Part shown: piece after piece, positions 20,068 to 29,330 of the stretch
How positions within the stretch are numbered: the stretch's first letter is position 1
Layout of the letters: each line of letters begins with the position of its first letter
Assembly: GCA_021776435.1 (NCBI GenBank)
Contig: JAJFFW010000116.1
Coordinates: forward strand, 1 to 47,270
DNA: 47,270 nucleotides
Reading direction: 5' to 3'
Origin: Parvularculaceae bacterium
GTDB lineage: Bacteria; Pseudomonadota; Alphaproteobacteria; Caulobacterales; Parvularculaceae
Program-made: the position numbers and the translations under genes
The notes under the pieces: generated by a model
Told to the model about the DNA's origin: nothing
What the model saw: only the letters and a program-made list of their open reading frames with translations
Database searches by the model: none

Positions 20068-21123
20068 TCAACAACAGGTGCTTTTGTTGCTCTCAATATT
20101 TTTCGCCGTTTCGAATGGCTTGGAAGGTTCGCCCTCCGGATAACGCCCATAATGAGTGTCGAAATCTCCGATAAACTCAAAATATGGCGCAAAGCGCGAT
20201 TGGTTTAATATTCTCCAGGTATTGCCGCAAACCGGGAATTTCCTACGGGCGTCAATTTTGTTGTGCTGGTCGAGAACGAACTGAGCGTCCGCGTGCTCCA
20301 GGCCACCTTTAAAAGTGACCATCTGCCCGTAATTTTCACGTGTGGCTTCAAGGTCATCAATGCGAAAAAGCCTGAAAGTTGACGAATAAAATTGCGCAGC
20401 GCCAAGCCTTTTCTTTAACTCCGGATTGTGAATTTCGAGAGATCGAGATGTGACTGTTCGCGGGTCAAAGAAACCAGCCTCTTTCGCCATCAAAAGAAAA
20501 TCGTTCCAATAAAGGGCGCCGCCTAAACATTCACCGTATAGAACCGGATCGAGGCGGACGGCTTGCGGTAAACGCCGATCCGCATAAACGTCCGAAAAAT
20601 AAAATTCCCCGCCAGGTTTGAGTAATTTTTGGATTGATTGGAACACGGTCATTTTATCAGTGCATAAATTGATAACGCAATTAGATATTATGACATCAAA
20701 AGATTCAGGTGAAAAATTGAGAACATCAAGCTTTTCAAGATACCCTTCGACAAAGCTGACGTTAGATTTCGGATAACCGAATTGTTCAGCGTGCCAGGCG
20801 TTATGTTTGCGCGCGACGGCCAATTGCTCAGCCGTCATATCGACACCTACAACTTCCCCTTCTGGCCCGACGAGCTGGGCGAGAGCGTATACGTCCATAC
20901 CCGCGCCACAGCCAAGATCAAGAACACGTGTGCCTTTGAGACCAAGAGGCGCTATCAATCCGCAGCCATAATATCGCTGTTTCACGTCATCATGTATGTT
21001 GGCGAGCAGGTCTTTGAGGAACTCAGGTTGATCGTCTGGCGTGCAACAGGCGTCCGTCTTCAGATCGTTTGAGGATTTGAGTGTTTCGCCGTAATAGCGC
21101 TTTACATTGTCTTGGACATTCAC
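20068..21123 (-). CDS. arsM: Arsenite S-adenosylmethionine methyltransferase (ArsM-like)
   Basis: ArsM methylates As(III) to methylated and volatile forms, a detoxification step in the cytoplasm. The 351-residue protein has the ArsM N-terminus (VKRYYGETLKSSNDLKTDAC), the SAM motif VLDLGCGAGMDVYALAQ and the SNCVINL motif with Cys149. Cys199 in GECLGGALYW is 50 residues later, the same spacing as the two As-binding cysteines (174 and 224) of characterised ArsM. Cys54 in YYGCG may be the third. An extra C-terminal Cys pair ends the protein. No arsR, arsC or pump gene is adjacent. Confidence 0.85.
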   Translation of the reverse strand: MNVQDNVKRYYGETLKSSNDLKTDACCTPDDQPEFLKDLLANIHDDVKQRYYGCGLIAPLGLKGTRVLDLGCGAGMDVYALAQLVGPEGEVVGVDMTAEQLAVARKHNAWHAEQFGYPKSNVSFVEGYLEKLDVLNFSPESFDVIISNCVINLCTDKMTVFQSIQKLLKPGGEFYFSDVYADRRLPQAVRLDPVLYGECLGGALYWNDFLLMAKEAGFFDPRTVTSRSLEIHNPELKKRLGAAQFYSSTFRLFRIDDLEATRENYGQMVTFKGGLEHADAQFVLDQHNKIDARRKFPVCGNTWRILNQSRFAPYFEFIGDFDTHYGRYPEGEPSKPFETAKNIESNKSTCC

Positions 21124-21257
21124 GGCGCGTGCACCTCGGGTTTAACTGAATCGCGGATTTGCTCACATATGGCTTAGTTCATTTTCGTCTGGCGCCTAGT
21201 CACGACTGCTTGAATTTCATCGCGAGATGACATCGCATCGCCTCTTTCGCCTTGACC

Positions 21258-21276
21258 GGGCGGTTTCAACCCGCCC
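21258..21276. terminator. GC-rich hairpin upstream of M28 peptidase gene
   Basis: GGGCGG (21258-21263), loop TTTCAAC, CCGCCC (21271-21276) forms a 6-bp all-GC stem 35 bases before the peptidase start. There is no U tract, so it may be an mRNA leader structure rather than a terminator. Confidence 0.3.
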
Positions 21277-21310
21277 TAATCGCGAAAAATCAATTATAAG
21301 GGGCAAAGCT

Positions 21311-22978
21311 ATGCGTGTGGGGTTTCTTTATTTATCGATAGGTGGGCTTCTAACAAGCTGCGTAACGCCGCCTGAAGCACTTATCACAGATCCTGTAATG
21401 GGAGCAGCAGTTACCGAATCGACGAATGCCACATCCGCTGGCGACCGTATAAAAGCTGACGTTTATTATCTTGCAGATGACGCTCGTGAAGGGCGGGAAG
21501 CGGGGACCCGTGGCCATGAGGAGGCGGCGCTGTATGTTGCGGCGCGCATGGAAGCCATCGGCCTAAAGCCCGGCAATGATGGCGGTTGGTTCCAGCAGGT
21601 GCGTTTGCGGGCGGCAACGCCGGTTACAGATGTAGGCTCGTTGACGATAACGAAAGCGAGTGGCGAAACTGTATCGCTGACCAATTTAGAGGATTTTCGC
21701 GTGTCCTCATCTCTTGTAGCCGAAACGTCAGAAGTTTCTGCGCCAGCGGTCTTTGTCGGTTTCGGCGTTTCTGCGCCCGAGGATGGACATGATGACTACG
21801 CCGGTTTGGATGTTAAAGGAAAAATCGTTGTTTATTTCAGCGGGGCGCCGAGCAGCTTCGATAGTGAGAAACGTGCTCATTATGGAGGAGGCGGCGCCAA
21901 AGCGAGGGAGGCAGCGGATCGAGGCGCTGTCGGAATCGTATCGCTCTTTACAGCCGCGGCGGAAAAGAGATTTCCTTGGGACCGGTTCGTCTCCAATCCA
22001 TCCCGACCAAGGATGACATGGGTTGGACCGGACGGGCTGGCGGATGTCTCCGGGCAGGGCATTAAAAGCAGTGCGACCATAAAGTCGTCGAGCGCTCAGC
22101 ATTTGTTTGAGGGTGCGGTGAAGACATTTGATGCAGTTCGCGCCGAGGTTGATGCCGAAGGAGGTGCGTCCAAAGGCTTTGATCTTGCGGTCAGTGTTTC
22201 AATAAAAGGCGCTATAGAGATTGAAGATGTGATCAGCCCTAATGTTGTCGGTGTTATTCCGGGAACGGATCGCAATTTGAGAGATGAATTTGTGGTTCTG
22301 TCGGCGCATCTCGATCATATAGGGATTAACCAGAAACTCATCGATGAAGGAAAAGACGGCATTAACAACGGCGCAATGGACAATGCACTCGGCGTCTCCA
22401 TCATGCTTGAAGTTGCCCGACGCTTCATTGAGGACGAACCGCCAGCACGCAGCGTTATTATTCTTGCTGTAACGGCTGAGGAAAAAGGCCTCCTCGGTTC
22501 AGATTATTTTGCTCACTTCCCGACCGTGCCGATTGAAAACATTGTCGCGAATGTCAATCTTGACATGCCGGTGATGTTACATTCGTTTAACGACGTTGTC
22601 GCCTTTGGAGCAGAACACTCGACATTAGGACCAATTACGGAATCTGCCGTAGCGGCAGGGGGCGCCCTGCTCTCACCAGATCCGATCCCTGAGCAAGGAA
22701 TTTTCACTCGTTCGGACCATTATCGTTTTGTTGAAAAAGGTGTTCCGTCCGTGTTTCTCTGGCCGGGGTTTGGCAATGGCGGCGAAGAAACCTTCAATGA
22801 TTTTTTCAAAAACCACTACCACCGCCCGAGCGACGACATGTCATTGCCGGTCCTCTATGATGACGTCGCGCGGTTCGCCGATATCAATTACAAGATAGCC
22901 CATGAAATTGCGAATACTGCTGAGCGTCCTCACTGGAATGAAGGCGATTTCTTCGGCGATTTGTTTGCTGGCGAATAA
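21311..22978 (+). CDS. M28 family metallopeptidase, lipoprotein
   Basis: This is a zinc aminopeptidase/carboxypeptidase of the M28 (Q/YwaD-like) family. The 555-residue product starts with a lipoprotein signal (VGFLYLSIGGLLTSC, lipid Cys17), so it is likely attached to the outer membrane or periplasmic face. A PA-type domain (about residues 120-270, with GFGVSAPEDGHDDYAGLDVKG) is inserted before the catalytic domain. Zinc and catalytic residues are His333 in SAHLDH, Asp357 in MDNALG, Glu390/391 in TAEEKGLLGS, an Asp in VNLDMP, and a His in NHYHRPSDD. ATG 21311 is chosen for the AGGGG ribosome site and the lipobox; a longer frame from 21227 lacks both. Confidence 0.9.
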   Translation: MRVGFLYLSIGGLLTSCVTPPEALITDPVMGAAVTESTNATSAGDRIKADVYYLADDAREGREAGTRGHEEAALYVAARMEAIGLKPGNDGGWFQQVRLRAATPVTDVGSLTITKASGETVSLTNLEDFRVSSSLVAETSEVSAPAVFVGFGVSAPEDGHDDYAGLDVKGKIVVYFSGAPSSFDSEKRAHYGGGGAKAREAADRGAVGIVSLFTAAAEKRFPWDRFVSNPSRPRMTWVGPDGLADVSGQGIKSSATIKSSSAQHLFEGAVKTFDAVRAEVDAEGGASKGFDLAVSVSIKGAIEIEDVISPNVVGVIPGTDRNLRDEFVVLSAHLDHIGINQKLIDEGKDGINNGAMDNALGVSIMLEVARRFIEDEPPARSVIILAVTAEEKGLLGSDYFAHFPTVPIENIVANVNLDMPVMLHSFNDVVAFGAEHSTLGPITESAVAAGGALLSPDPIPEQGIFTRSDHYRFVEKGVPSVFLWPGFGNGGEETFNDFFKNHYHRPSDDMSLPVLYDDVARFADINYKIAHEIANTAERPHWNEGDFFGDLFAGE

Positions 22979-22985
22979 GTAGAAA

Positions 22986-23012
22986 GCGGTGTGCAGTCAG
23001 CCTGCACACCGC
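22986..23012. terminator. Perfect bidirectional hairpin between convergent genes
   Basis: GCGGTGTGCAG (22986-22996), loop TCAGC, CTGCACACCGC (23002-23012) is a perfect 11-bp stem. It begins 8 bases after the M28 peptidase stop and ends one base before the stop codon of the convergent SIMPL gene. It lacks a long U tract but its place and symmetry fit a shared terminator. Confidence 0.7.
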
Positions 23013-23726
23013 CTACTGGATTTCGTATACAATCGTGATGGAGGCCGACACGGTCGCTTCGCCTGCGGCGATCGGAGGGGCGCTTGCTTCGGACATTCTA
23101 GCGCGCATCATTATTGGCTGCGGTGACGGCGCGCTTGCGTAACCATCCTGTATCGAGAGGATAGACCCGAGGCGGACACCAGAGGCTTTAGCATAAAGGG
23201 TGGCTTTCTCACTCGCATCCGTGACGGCTTCAACGCGCGCCTTATCGAGAAGCGGTTTGGCGTCAGCGAATCCAAATGAAATGCCTCCAAGTCGGTTGGC
23301 GCCGGATTGGACGACCGCATCGATCAACTCACCCGCCTTGGAGAGGTCGCGAAGTTTGACATTTAACGTATTAGAGGCAGCGAATCCGATGATCTGCGGC
23401 GCAGATCGATCTTTCGGGTTGTCATATCGCGGGTAAATCGAAAGATTAGCTGTCTGCATGTCCTTGTCTGTGATGCCGAGCTCTTTGAGCTTTGCTACAG
23501 TCGCATTCATTTCAGCCGAATTCTTGCCAAGCGCATCTGAAGCGTTCGCTCCGAGAGCTTCGACCCCGATGGAGATGACTGCCATGTCCGGGCGCGCAGA
23601 AACCTCACCGAGGCCTGAGACGGTCATCGTGCGCGCTGTCTTTTGCTCGACTTGAGCTACGGCTTGATTGGCTCCGTCACAGGCGGTAAGCGCAAACACG
23701 GGAATTAAAAAAGCCAGGGTCCGCAT
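23013..23726 (-). CDS. SIMPL-domain (DUF541) lipoprotein
   Basis: SIMPL/DUF541 proteins are periplasmic or outer-membrane proteins often linked to oxidative stress; their reaction is not known. The 237-residue product has a lipoprotein signal (MRTLAFLIPVFALTAC, Cys16). The domain follows: MTVSGLGEVSARPDMAVISIGVE, an ANLSIYPRYD segment and a C-terminal VSASITIVYEIQ strand. ATG 23726 is chosen for the GAGGGAG ribosome site; a longer frame from 23801 places extra residues before the signal peptide. Confidence 0.88.
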   Translation of the reverse strand: MRTLAFLIPVFALTACDGANQAVAQVEQKTARTMTVSGLGEVSARPDMAVISIGVEALGANASDALGKNSAEMNATVAKLKELGITDKDMQTANLSIYPRYDNPKDRSAPQIIGFAASNTLNVKLRDLSKAGELIDAVVQSGANRLGGISFGFADAKPLLDKARVEAVTDASEKATLYAKASGVRLGSILSIQDGYASAPSPQPIMMRARMSEASAPPIAAGEATVSASITIVYEIQ

Positions 23727-24102
23727 AATGTCTCCCTCTTTTGATGTCAGCCATGAACAATATGGCAATGAAATCATGGCGCGAATGCGACCGCACTTCA
23801 AAACTATGGAATTGTGTACAGCTGAGTTTCAATAGGTCCTGATATTTTCGGGAGCCTTGATAAGCGCGGCCCCTGTTCTTGATATGGCCTTCATTCTTCA
23901 GCCCCACATGACTGTGCTTAGGGTGCTTTGGATGAGGTTACGGAAGATGTGTTTCTGCGACTTGACGTCACGGTCTATGTGGGATCAACGATGGCTGGCT
24001 GTCTTCGAAAGTTGTGATTTTGATGCTGCTCCCTATGAAACTAGACACAGACGGTATGATCTGGGGCGCCAGTAGAATACGCAAGTTTTTGGAGGAGACG
24101 GT
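23727..24102. other. Intergenic gap with no recognised gene
   Basis: This 376-base stretch separates the divergent SIMPL and MFS genes. Short frames of up to 72 codons exist (for example 23857-24075 on the plus strand), but none has a ribosome site or a family motif I recognise. It presumably holds both promoters. A GGAGGAG ribosome site for the MFS gene is at 24091-24097. Confidence 0.5.
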
Positions 24103-25407
24103 TTGAGTCTTATCAATCCCAAGGCGCTAAGTGTCCTAAGGCAAATAAATTTCAACTCGACATTTGGGCTGGCTCGAAAATGGGCCCCTTTCCTGATTGT
24201 CAGCGCGTTTTTCTTTCATATTACCGCCGCGACGTTCACATCGCTTGGCGTTGTTTTACCGCACATGATCGCCGAGATGAACTGGAGTTGGTCAGAGGCG
24301 GGGACGGGATTTTCTCTGCTGGCGCTGATGGTGGGGCTTTCGGCGATGGCGCCAGCCTGGAGTATCCGGTTGTGGGGTGTCAAAACCACCTTTGGCATTG
24401 GCGGCGCCATTATGATTGCCGGTTTTTCGCTCCTGGCGACGTCTCATGGACTGACGCAGTACTTTGTCGGTGCGAGCTTGGCAGGGCTTGGTTACACGCT
24501 TTGCGCGACAGTTCCCGCGGTTCACTACTTCAATGTCACCGTCCCTCAGCGAGGCCGTGCAGCCATAATCGGCGCCTATATGACGATTGGCGGTCTTGGC
24601 GGTGTAGCCGGGCCGTTGCTGGTGACTGGCATCGTCGAAGCAACTGGTTCTTGGCGCGCGCATTGGTGGACGGCGGTTGTGGTCACCTTCGTGCTCACGA
24701 TTTTGGCGTTGTTTATTGTTAATGAAAAGAGAGTGATCAGCGCACAAAAGGTAAAGACGAAGGATGATGTCGAGAAAAAAGTACTGGCATCAGGCAATGT
24801 CTATGTTAGTGGGCATGATTGGACTTATAGAGAGGCCATCCGTACAAGGCAGTTTTATATAATTGTTGCAGCGATGACATTGACGCTGTTTTGTGCGCTC
24901 ACCATGAACAGCTGGGCGGTGACCCATTTGGGGTCTCGGGGAATATCTGCGGCGGTCGCTGCGGGAGCATTAAGCGCACATTCGCTGATAAATGCTTTCG
25001 CGCGTGGTTTAGGAGGCGCTCTGGGCTCCAGGATTGACGCGAAGTGGTTACTCGTTTCTGCGTTGATTGCTGAAGCCATCGGCATGCTGGCGCTGGCGCT
25101 GGCGGATAATCCGTTAGCGATCGCGATTTTCGTGATTGGCGAGGGATATGGTTTCGGTATGTGTTTGTTCGCAACAACGGTGCTGTTGGTCAATTATTTC
25201 GGGACGCACAAAAACCCGGAAGTCTTTGGCTCCCTGAATCTTATCACGACCATAGCTATGGTTGGGCCGGTTTTAGCGGGCGCGGTGGCGGAGCGTGTCG
25301 GCGGTTTTGGCGCCGTGTTCGCCGGGTGCGCTGTTAGTTTGCTATTCGTTCTCTTTGCTGTTGTTTTCATGCGTCCGCCGCAATGGCAGGGAGAAGAAAA
25401 AACGTAA
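24103..25407 (+). CDS. Major facilitator superfamily transporter
   Basis: A 434-residue inner-membrane transporter with about 12 hydrophobic segments. Features include a large first-half block (HMIAEMNWSWSEAGTGFSLL) and the GLGGVAGPLL segment of helix 5. A charged central cytoplasmic loop carries KVKTKDDVEKK. The pattern resembles the oxalate/formate antiporter and monocarboxylate (MCT-like) branch, but the substrate is not evident. The start is TTG 24103, six bases after GGAGGAG. The downstream TonB receptor gene begins 140 bases later on the same strand and may share a pathway. Confidence 0.85.
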   Translation: MSLINPKALSVLRQINFNSTFGLARKWAPFLIVSAFFFHITAATFTSLGVVLPHMIAEMNWSWSEAGTGFSLLALMVGLSAMAPAWSIRLWGVKTTFGIGGAIMIAGFSLLATSHGLTQYFVGASLAGLGYTLCATVPAVHYFNVTVPQRGRAAIIGAYMTIGGLGGVAGPLLVTGIVEATGSWRAHWWTAVVVTFVLTILALFIVNEKRVISAQKVKTKDDVEKKVLASGNVYVSGHDWTYREAIRTRQFYIIVAAMTLTLFCALTMNSWAVTHLGSRGISAAVAAGALSAHSLINAFARGLGGALGSRIDAKWLLVSALIAEAIGMLALALADNPLAIAIFVIGEGYGFGMCLFATTVLLVNYFGTHKNPEVFGSLNLITTIAMVGPVLAGAVAERVGGFGAVFAGCAVSLLFVLFAVVFMRPPQWQGEEKT

Positions 25408-25546
25408 CGGTATTGTTTTCTAGTAGGATCGCACGATGAATTCCCACACTTCATTAAAGTAAAATGGGTCATCAGTAGAGAGATGGTATCGTATAGAGTG
25501 ATGTCAGGGTCGTTTGTAGCGTAGTGCATATTGAGGGATAGGGACC

Positions 25547-28015
25547 ATGCGTAGTGAAAGTTATCTAGGTATACAGTTGGGAATAGTAATTTTTGGGGGC
25601 GTGGCGATGTTTAACGTCGTGACTCCTGTTGCGTTTGCGCAAGAGCAACCCAACGCCATCGTGGATGAAATTGTTGTCATTGGCGACCGCGTTGGCCTTA
25701 CAGAAGAAACCTCAACGGATTCGGTTTTCGGAACGAACAGATCGCTTATAGACACCCCGCGATCCGTTAGCATTATCAGCGATACGACGATGTCGCGCTA
25801 CGGCATTGAAGATATCGATGATTTCATCACCACAACGCCAGGAACATTTGGCGGTAGTTTTTTTGGCGTGCCGGGCGCAATTACGATTCGCGGCTCAGTA
25901 TCAGAGACATATTTTCGCGGGTTTAAGCGTGTTTTGAATCAGGGGTTGTTCCCTACGCCAATTGGTGCGAGCGAACGCGTTGAGATTATACGTGGGCCGG
26001 TTCCTGTCATTTACGGCGCGGGCCGCGTCGGTGGATTGCTCAACTTTTATCCGAAGACGGTTGCAGGCGAGGGGATCATCTCATCCGATGGTGTGAGTGG
26101 GAGCCTCAGTTATACAGGCGGCAGTTATGACAAAAACAATGTAACGGCGGAAGTCAATCTGCCGTTTTTGCTTGACGGTCGCGAGACTGGTTTCTCCGTC
26201 TATGCGGAATTTGAAGATTCCGGCCATTTCTACAGGGGACGTGAACCCGAGCATGAGTTGGTGCAGTACTCATTCACCCATGAGCTTCCTGACGGATTCA
26301 GCTTTGAGACTGGTGGGATGTATCACCATTCAGACGGATATTTCCAAACGCCGGGCTGGAATCGTCTTACGCAGGATTTGATTGATAATGGTACGTTCAT
26401 TACAGGTCGTGATACTGATCTGAAGGATGTTGACGGCAATGGACGCTTGACACCCAATGAAGTTAACGCCGTGGTCGGAACGTTCTTTGGAACGTCTAAT
26501 ATTCGGACACTTATAGACTTTGGTGTCTTCAACGTGCCGCCGGCTTTTGCTCTCGATACAGGGGTGGGAACGACGCAGTTAAGTTTGCGATCGGTGTTTA
26601 TATCAGATCAGGATATTGCTGATTCAGAGTCAATCACAGCTTATGCGGATTTAAACAAGGAATTCGGCAATTCTAAGGCGTCATTACAATTATTTTTCGA
26701 TACAACCGATGGTGACCTTTTTGTCTCAAGTGGATTCGCTGCGCAGCATGAAATGACTGCGTTTGAAGCGCGCGCATCCTATGAGGCGGGCTTTAAATTA
26801 AGCGATCTGATGCGTGCTGATTTTTTCGTTACCGGCTCTCATCGCATTTACAATTCAGAACTGCGGGAAAATTTCCTGTCGGGATTCCTTGTGATCGATC
26901 GCCGCGATTTATCGGTCGGCGCACAGGGGAATGATATTTTCGATAGCCCGTTTACAACCGAGCCTGGCGGGATTGGTATTCCCTGGGATTCCAATTTTGA
27001 TTCAAGATGGACCGATACAGGCGTTTCAGTTGTGAGCGACATCAAAATCAGCGACCTCAGTATCGTGTTGGGGGGACGCTTTGATCATTATGACGTTCGA
27101 TCAATCGATACGGGCGCAACAATTTTTGATCCGAGTTTGGCAAATGTACTTTTGAAGAATAGTGAAGGGGATTTCTCTTATTCAGCCAGCATCAACTATA
27201 AGACACCATTTGGCCTCGTTCCCTATTTTACCTACGCTGAGGGGTCGGAACTTTTTGATAACTCGAACGGCGGGGTTTCGCCTGGGCCCGTCCGTGACGG
27301 GTTTTTGTTCGGATCGGAGCTGATCGAGGCTGGTGTCAAATTTAGTCTGCTCGATGACACCATGTTCGGTTCCGCCGTTTACTATAACCAGGAACGGCAA
27401 ACGACCGACTCGTTTGGAAATCCGAGCATTGAAGATTCCAAAGGGTTCGAGTTCGAACTGAATTATCTCTTGAATGAGAATTGGGCTTTAACCAGCGCGA
27501 TTACAGTTCAGGAGTTTAACGTTCCGCCGCCGGGGCCCTGCCTCTCTGGCAATGGTGAGTTTCTTGTCATTCCCCCTACGCATCCGTCAGTCAATGTGTT
27601 CGGAACACCCATTACTTCCGAAGAAGGCTTTGGCGGTATTTTTGCCGCGTTGAATGCGAGTTGTTTGCCAGAGCTGCAAGGAGGATATAAACGCAAGATC
27701 ATCCCTGACAATGTGTTCTCAGCCTTTTTAAACTATACAACAGATGAGACCCGGTACGGCGCCTTCGGCGCCACATTTGGGGGAACACACGTTTCAGAAA
27801 CGGGTGGTGTTACAACGGGAGCCGTTGTGTTGCCATCTTATACCGTGTTTAGGGCGGCGGCTTTTGCAGAAATCGGGCGCCTGCAAGTTACGGCCACAAT
27901 TGATAATCTTTTTGATAAACGGTATTTCCAACCTTTACAGGGAGTCTTCCAAGAGGTTGGGGCGCTGCCGGGAATTGGACGTACATTCCTGGTGACTGGA
28001 ACCATTCATTTTTAG
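25547..28015 (+). CDS. TonB-dependent receptor
   Basis: An 822-residue outer-membrane receptor for TonB-driven uptake. It has a signal peptide ending near AFAQEQP, a TonB-box-like DEIVVIG, and a plug domain with SVSIISDTTMSRYGIEDIDDF and IIRGPVPVIYGAGRVGGLLNF. A long beta-barrel ends in the aromatic terminal residue (TGTIHF) needed for assembly. The plug resembles siderophore-type receptors; the ligand is unknown. Residues 294-305 (DVDGNGRLTPNE) match a canonical EF-hand calcium loop. GAGGGATAGGG precedes the ATG. Confidence 0.92.
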   Translation: MRSESYLGIQLGIVIFGGVAMFNVVTPVAFAQEQPNAIVDEIVVIGDRVGLTEETSTDSVFGTNRSLIDTPRSVSIISDTTMSRYGIEDIDDFITTTPGTFGGSFFGVPGAITIRGSVSETYFRGFKRVLNQGLFPTPIGASERVEIIRGPVPVIYGAGRVGGLLNFYPKTVAGEGIISSDGVSGSLSYTGGSYDKNNVTAEVNLPFLLDGRETGFSVYAEFEDSGHFYRGREPEHELVQYSFTHELPDGFSFETGGMYHHSDGYFQTPGWNRLTQDLIDNGTFITGRDTDLKDVDGNGRLTPNEVNAVVGTFFGTSNIRTLIDFGVFNVPPAFALDTGVGTTQLSLRSVFISDQDIADSESITAYADLNKEFGNSKASLQLFFDTTDGDLFVSSGFAAQHEMTAFEARASYEAGFKLSDLMRADFFVTGSHRIYNSELRENFLSGFLVIDRRDLSVGAQGNDIFDSPFTTEPGGIGIPWDSNFDSRWTDTGVSVVSDIKISDLSIVLGGRFDHYDVRSIDTGATIFDPSLANVLLKNSEGDFSYSASINYKTPFGLVPYFTYAEGSELFDNSNGGVSPGPVRDGFLFGSELIEAGVKFSLLDDTMFGSAVYYNQERQTTDSFGNPSIEDSKGFEFELNYLLNENWALTSAITVQEFNVPPPGPCLSGNGEFLVIPPTHPSVNVFGTPITSEEGFGGIFAALNASCLPELQGGYKRKIIPDNVFSAFLNYTTDETRYGAFGATFGGTHVSETGGVTTGAVVLPSYTVFRAAAFAEIGRLQVTATIDNLFDKRYFQPLQGVFQEVGALPGIGRTFLVTGTIHF

Positions 28016-28175
28016 GCCGATCTCCTCACAACGTGGCGGCTGACGATTACTCGCCGCTAATTGGAAACCAAAAATTGAACCAGCCCGGCAGGCCGACATG
28101 GCGACGGACACCCCCTTCATACAGGAATATTAAACCGGGCTTTACGCCGTTAAAAAGCTGTGCAATGACGTCATC

Positions 28176-28251
28176 GGGCCTGTAGCTCAGTGGTTAGAGC
28201 CGGCCGCTCATAACGGTCTGGTCGCCAGTTCAAATCTGGCCGGGCCCACCA
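28176..28251 (+). tRNA. tRNA-Ile(CAU), lysidine-type
   Basis: A full 76-base cloverleaf with encoded CCA: acceptor GGGCCTG/CGGGCCC, D arm GCTC/GAGC, anticodon stem GGCCG/CGGTC, loop CTCATAA (anticodon CAT at 28209-28211), T arm GCCAG/CTGGC, and discriminator A. The CTCATAA loop, the GGGCC acceptor start and A73 fit the minor isoleucine tRNA whose C34 becomes lysidine and reads AUA. Initiator tRNA-Met is unlikely on these features; an elongator Met tRNA is less likely but not excluded. Confidence 0.88.
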
Positions 28252-28320
28252 TCCCCCAAACAATATTTGTCGCAGCCCCACCCGGCCTGCCGACTGATTT
28301 TGGCTGACCAAATATCGCCC

Positions 28321-29328
28321 TCAGGCGTCAACGCGTTGAATGTTTTTGTCAGGCGGGCGCACATCTGCGGCGCGCCGCAACATTTTGAACGGCGACCAGG
28401 TCAGCGCTCGTGCAATTTCGTTAATGCTTGCGTGACGGGTCTTTTGAATGCGTTGACGGCTTTTTCTGAGCGGGCCTAGTCCAGAGACGCCATCGCAAAG
28501 CGCACGCCAATAAGGTTTTCCCAGACCATTAATCTGCATCCGGATTAGTAATCCTAAATTTGCTGTAATATGAAATGGTAATAAAGACCAGAACAAAACA
28601 CCGGGCATATTTTTATAAAACGTCCAGATACGATTTCGATTTCCGTAATAGATCGTGAAGTCGCTATGGCGTCCCGTCACACCGGAGCCTTCGTGATGTA
28701 CATGCGCTGAGGCGACCTGAATACAGCGTCCTCCCGCCAGGCGCAGACGAAAACCTAAATCCACATCTTCACCGTAACAAAAGAAGCGCTCGTCAAAGCC
28801 GTCAAGAGCGTCAAATGTTTTGCGACGGTAAAGGGCGGCGGCTGCACAAGGGGCAAAAACCTCGCCCTCTGGCGGCAGAGTCGCGAATGGTTGGCCGAAA
28901 TGCCCACGATAGGGGATGCCGAAGGCGTGATAGACATCGCCGGCGCCATCCACCATCTCCGGGTTGGCTGCGTCTATTTGCGTGGAGCCGAACGCGTCAA
29001 CGTCAGGATAACGGTTGGTTGCGTCGATAAGTTCGGTCAGCCAATCAGGATCAGCATAGGCGTCGGGATTTAGAAAAGCGAGCCATTCACCCGTTGCCGA
29101 CATGGCTCCAAGGTTATTGCCTTGCGCAAATCCCAGGTTGTTTCCTGCCCGGATTAAGGTTGGCTTTAGCGGAGATTTTTCCACCGTGGATTCCGAGCCG
29201 TCGTTGGAGTTATTGTCAACAACGATTACCTCGAAGTCGGTGAAGGTTTGCGCTTCCAGATGGGCCAGACATCGCATTAGACGATCGCCGGAATTGTAAT
29301 TGATGATAAGAACGCTGATCTGCGGCAC
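28321..29328 (-). CDS. Family 2 glycosyltransferase
   Basis: A 335-residue GT2 (GT-A fold) enzyme of the rhamnosyltransferase/WbbL-like type. It has ISVLIINYNSGDRLMRCL at the start, VIVVDNNSNDGS, an NPDAYADPDW metal-binding segment, and DERFFCYGEDVDLGFRLRLAG as the acceptor motif. The C-terminus is basic and amphipathic, suggesting membrane association. It starts at GTG 29328, two bases after the stop of the upstream epimerase gene, so the pair is likely an operon. The acceptor (cell-surface glycan) is inferred only from family. Confidence 0.88.
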   Translation of the reverse strand: MPQISVLIINYNSGDRLMRCLAHLEAQTFTDFEVIVVDNNSNDGSESTVEKSPLKPTLIRAGNNLGFAQGNNLGAMSATGEWLAFLNPDAYADPDWLTELIDATNRYPDVDAFGSTQIDAANPEMVDGAGDVYHAFGIPYRGHFGQPFATLPPEGEVFAPCAAAALYRRKTFDALDGFDERFFCYGEDVDLGFRLRLAGGRCIQVASAHVHHEGSGVTGRHSDFTIYYGNRNRIWTFYKNMPGVLFWSLLPFHITANLGLLIRMQINGLGKPYWRALCDGVSGLGPLRKSRQRIQKTRHASINEIARALTWSPFKMLRRAADVRPPDKNIQRVDA

Positions 29329-29330
29329 TG

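Noticed and set aside
23857-24075. 72-codon plus-strand frame in the SIMPL-MFS gap
   Set aside because: There is no ribosome site and no family motif.
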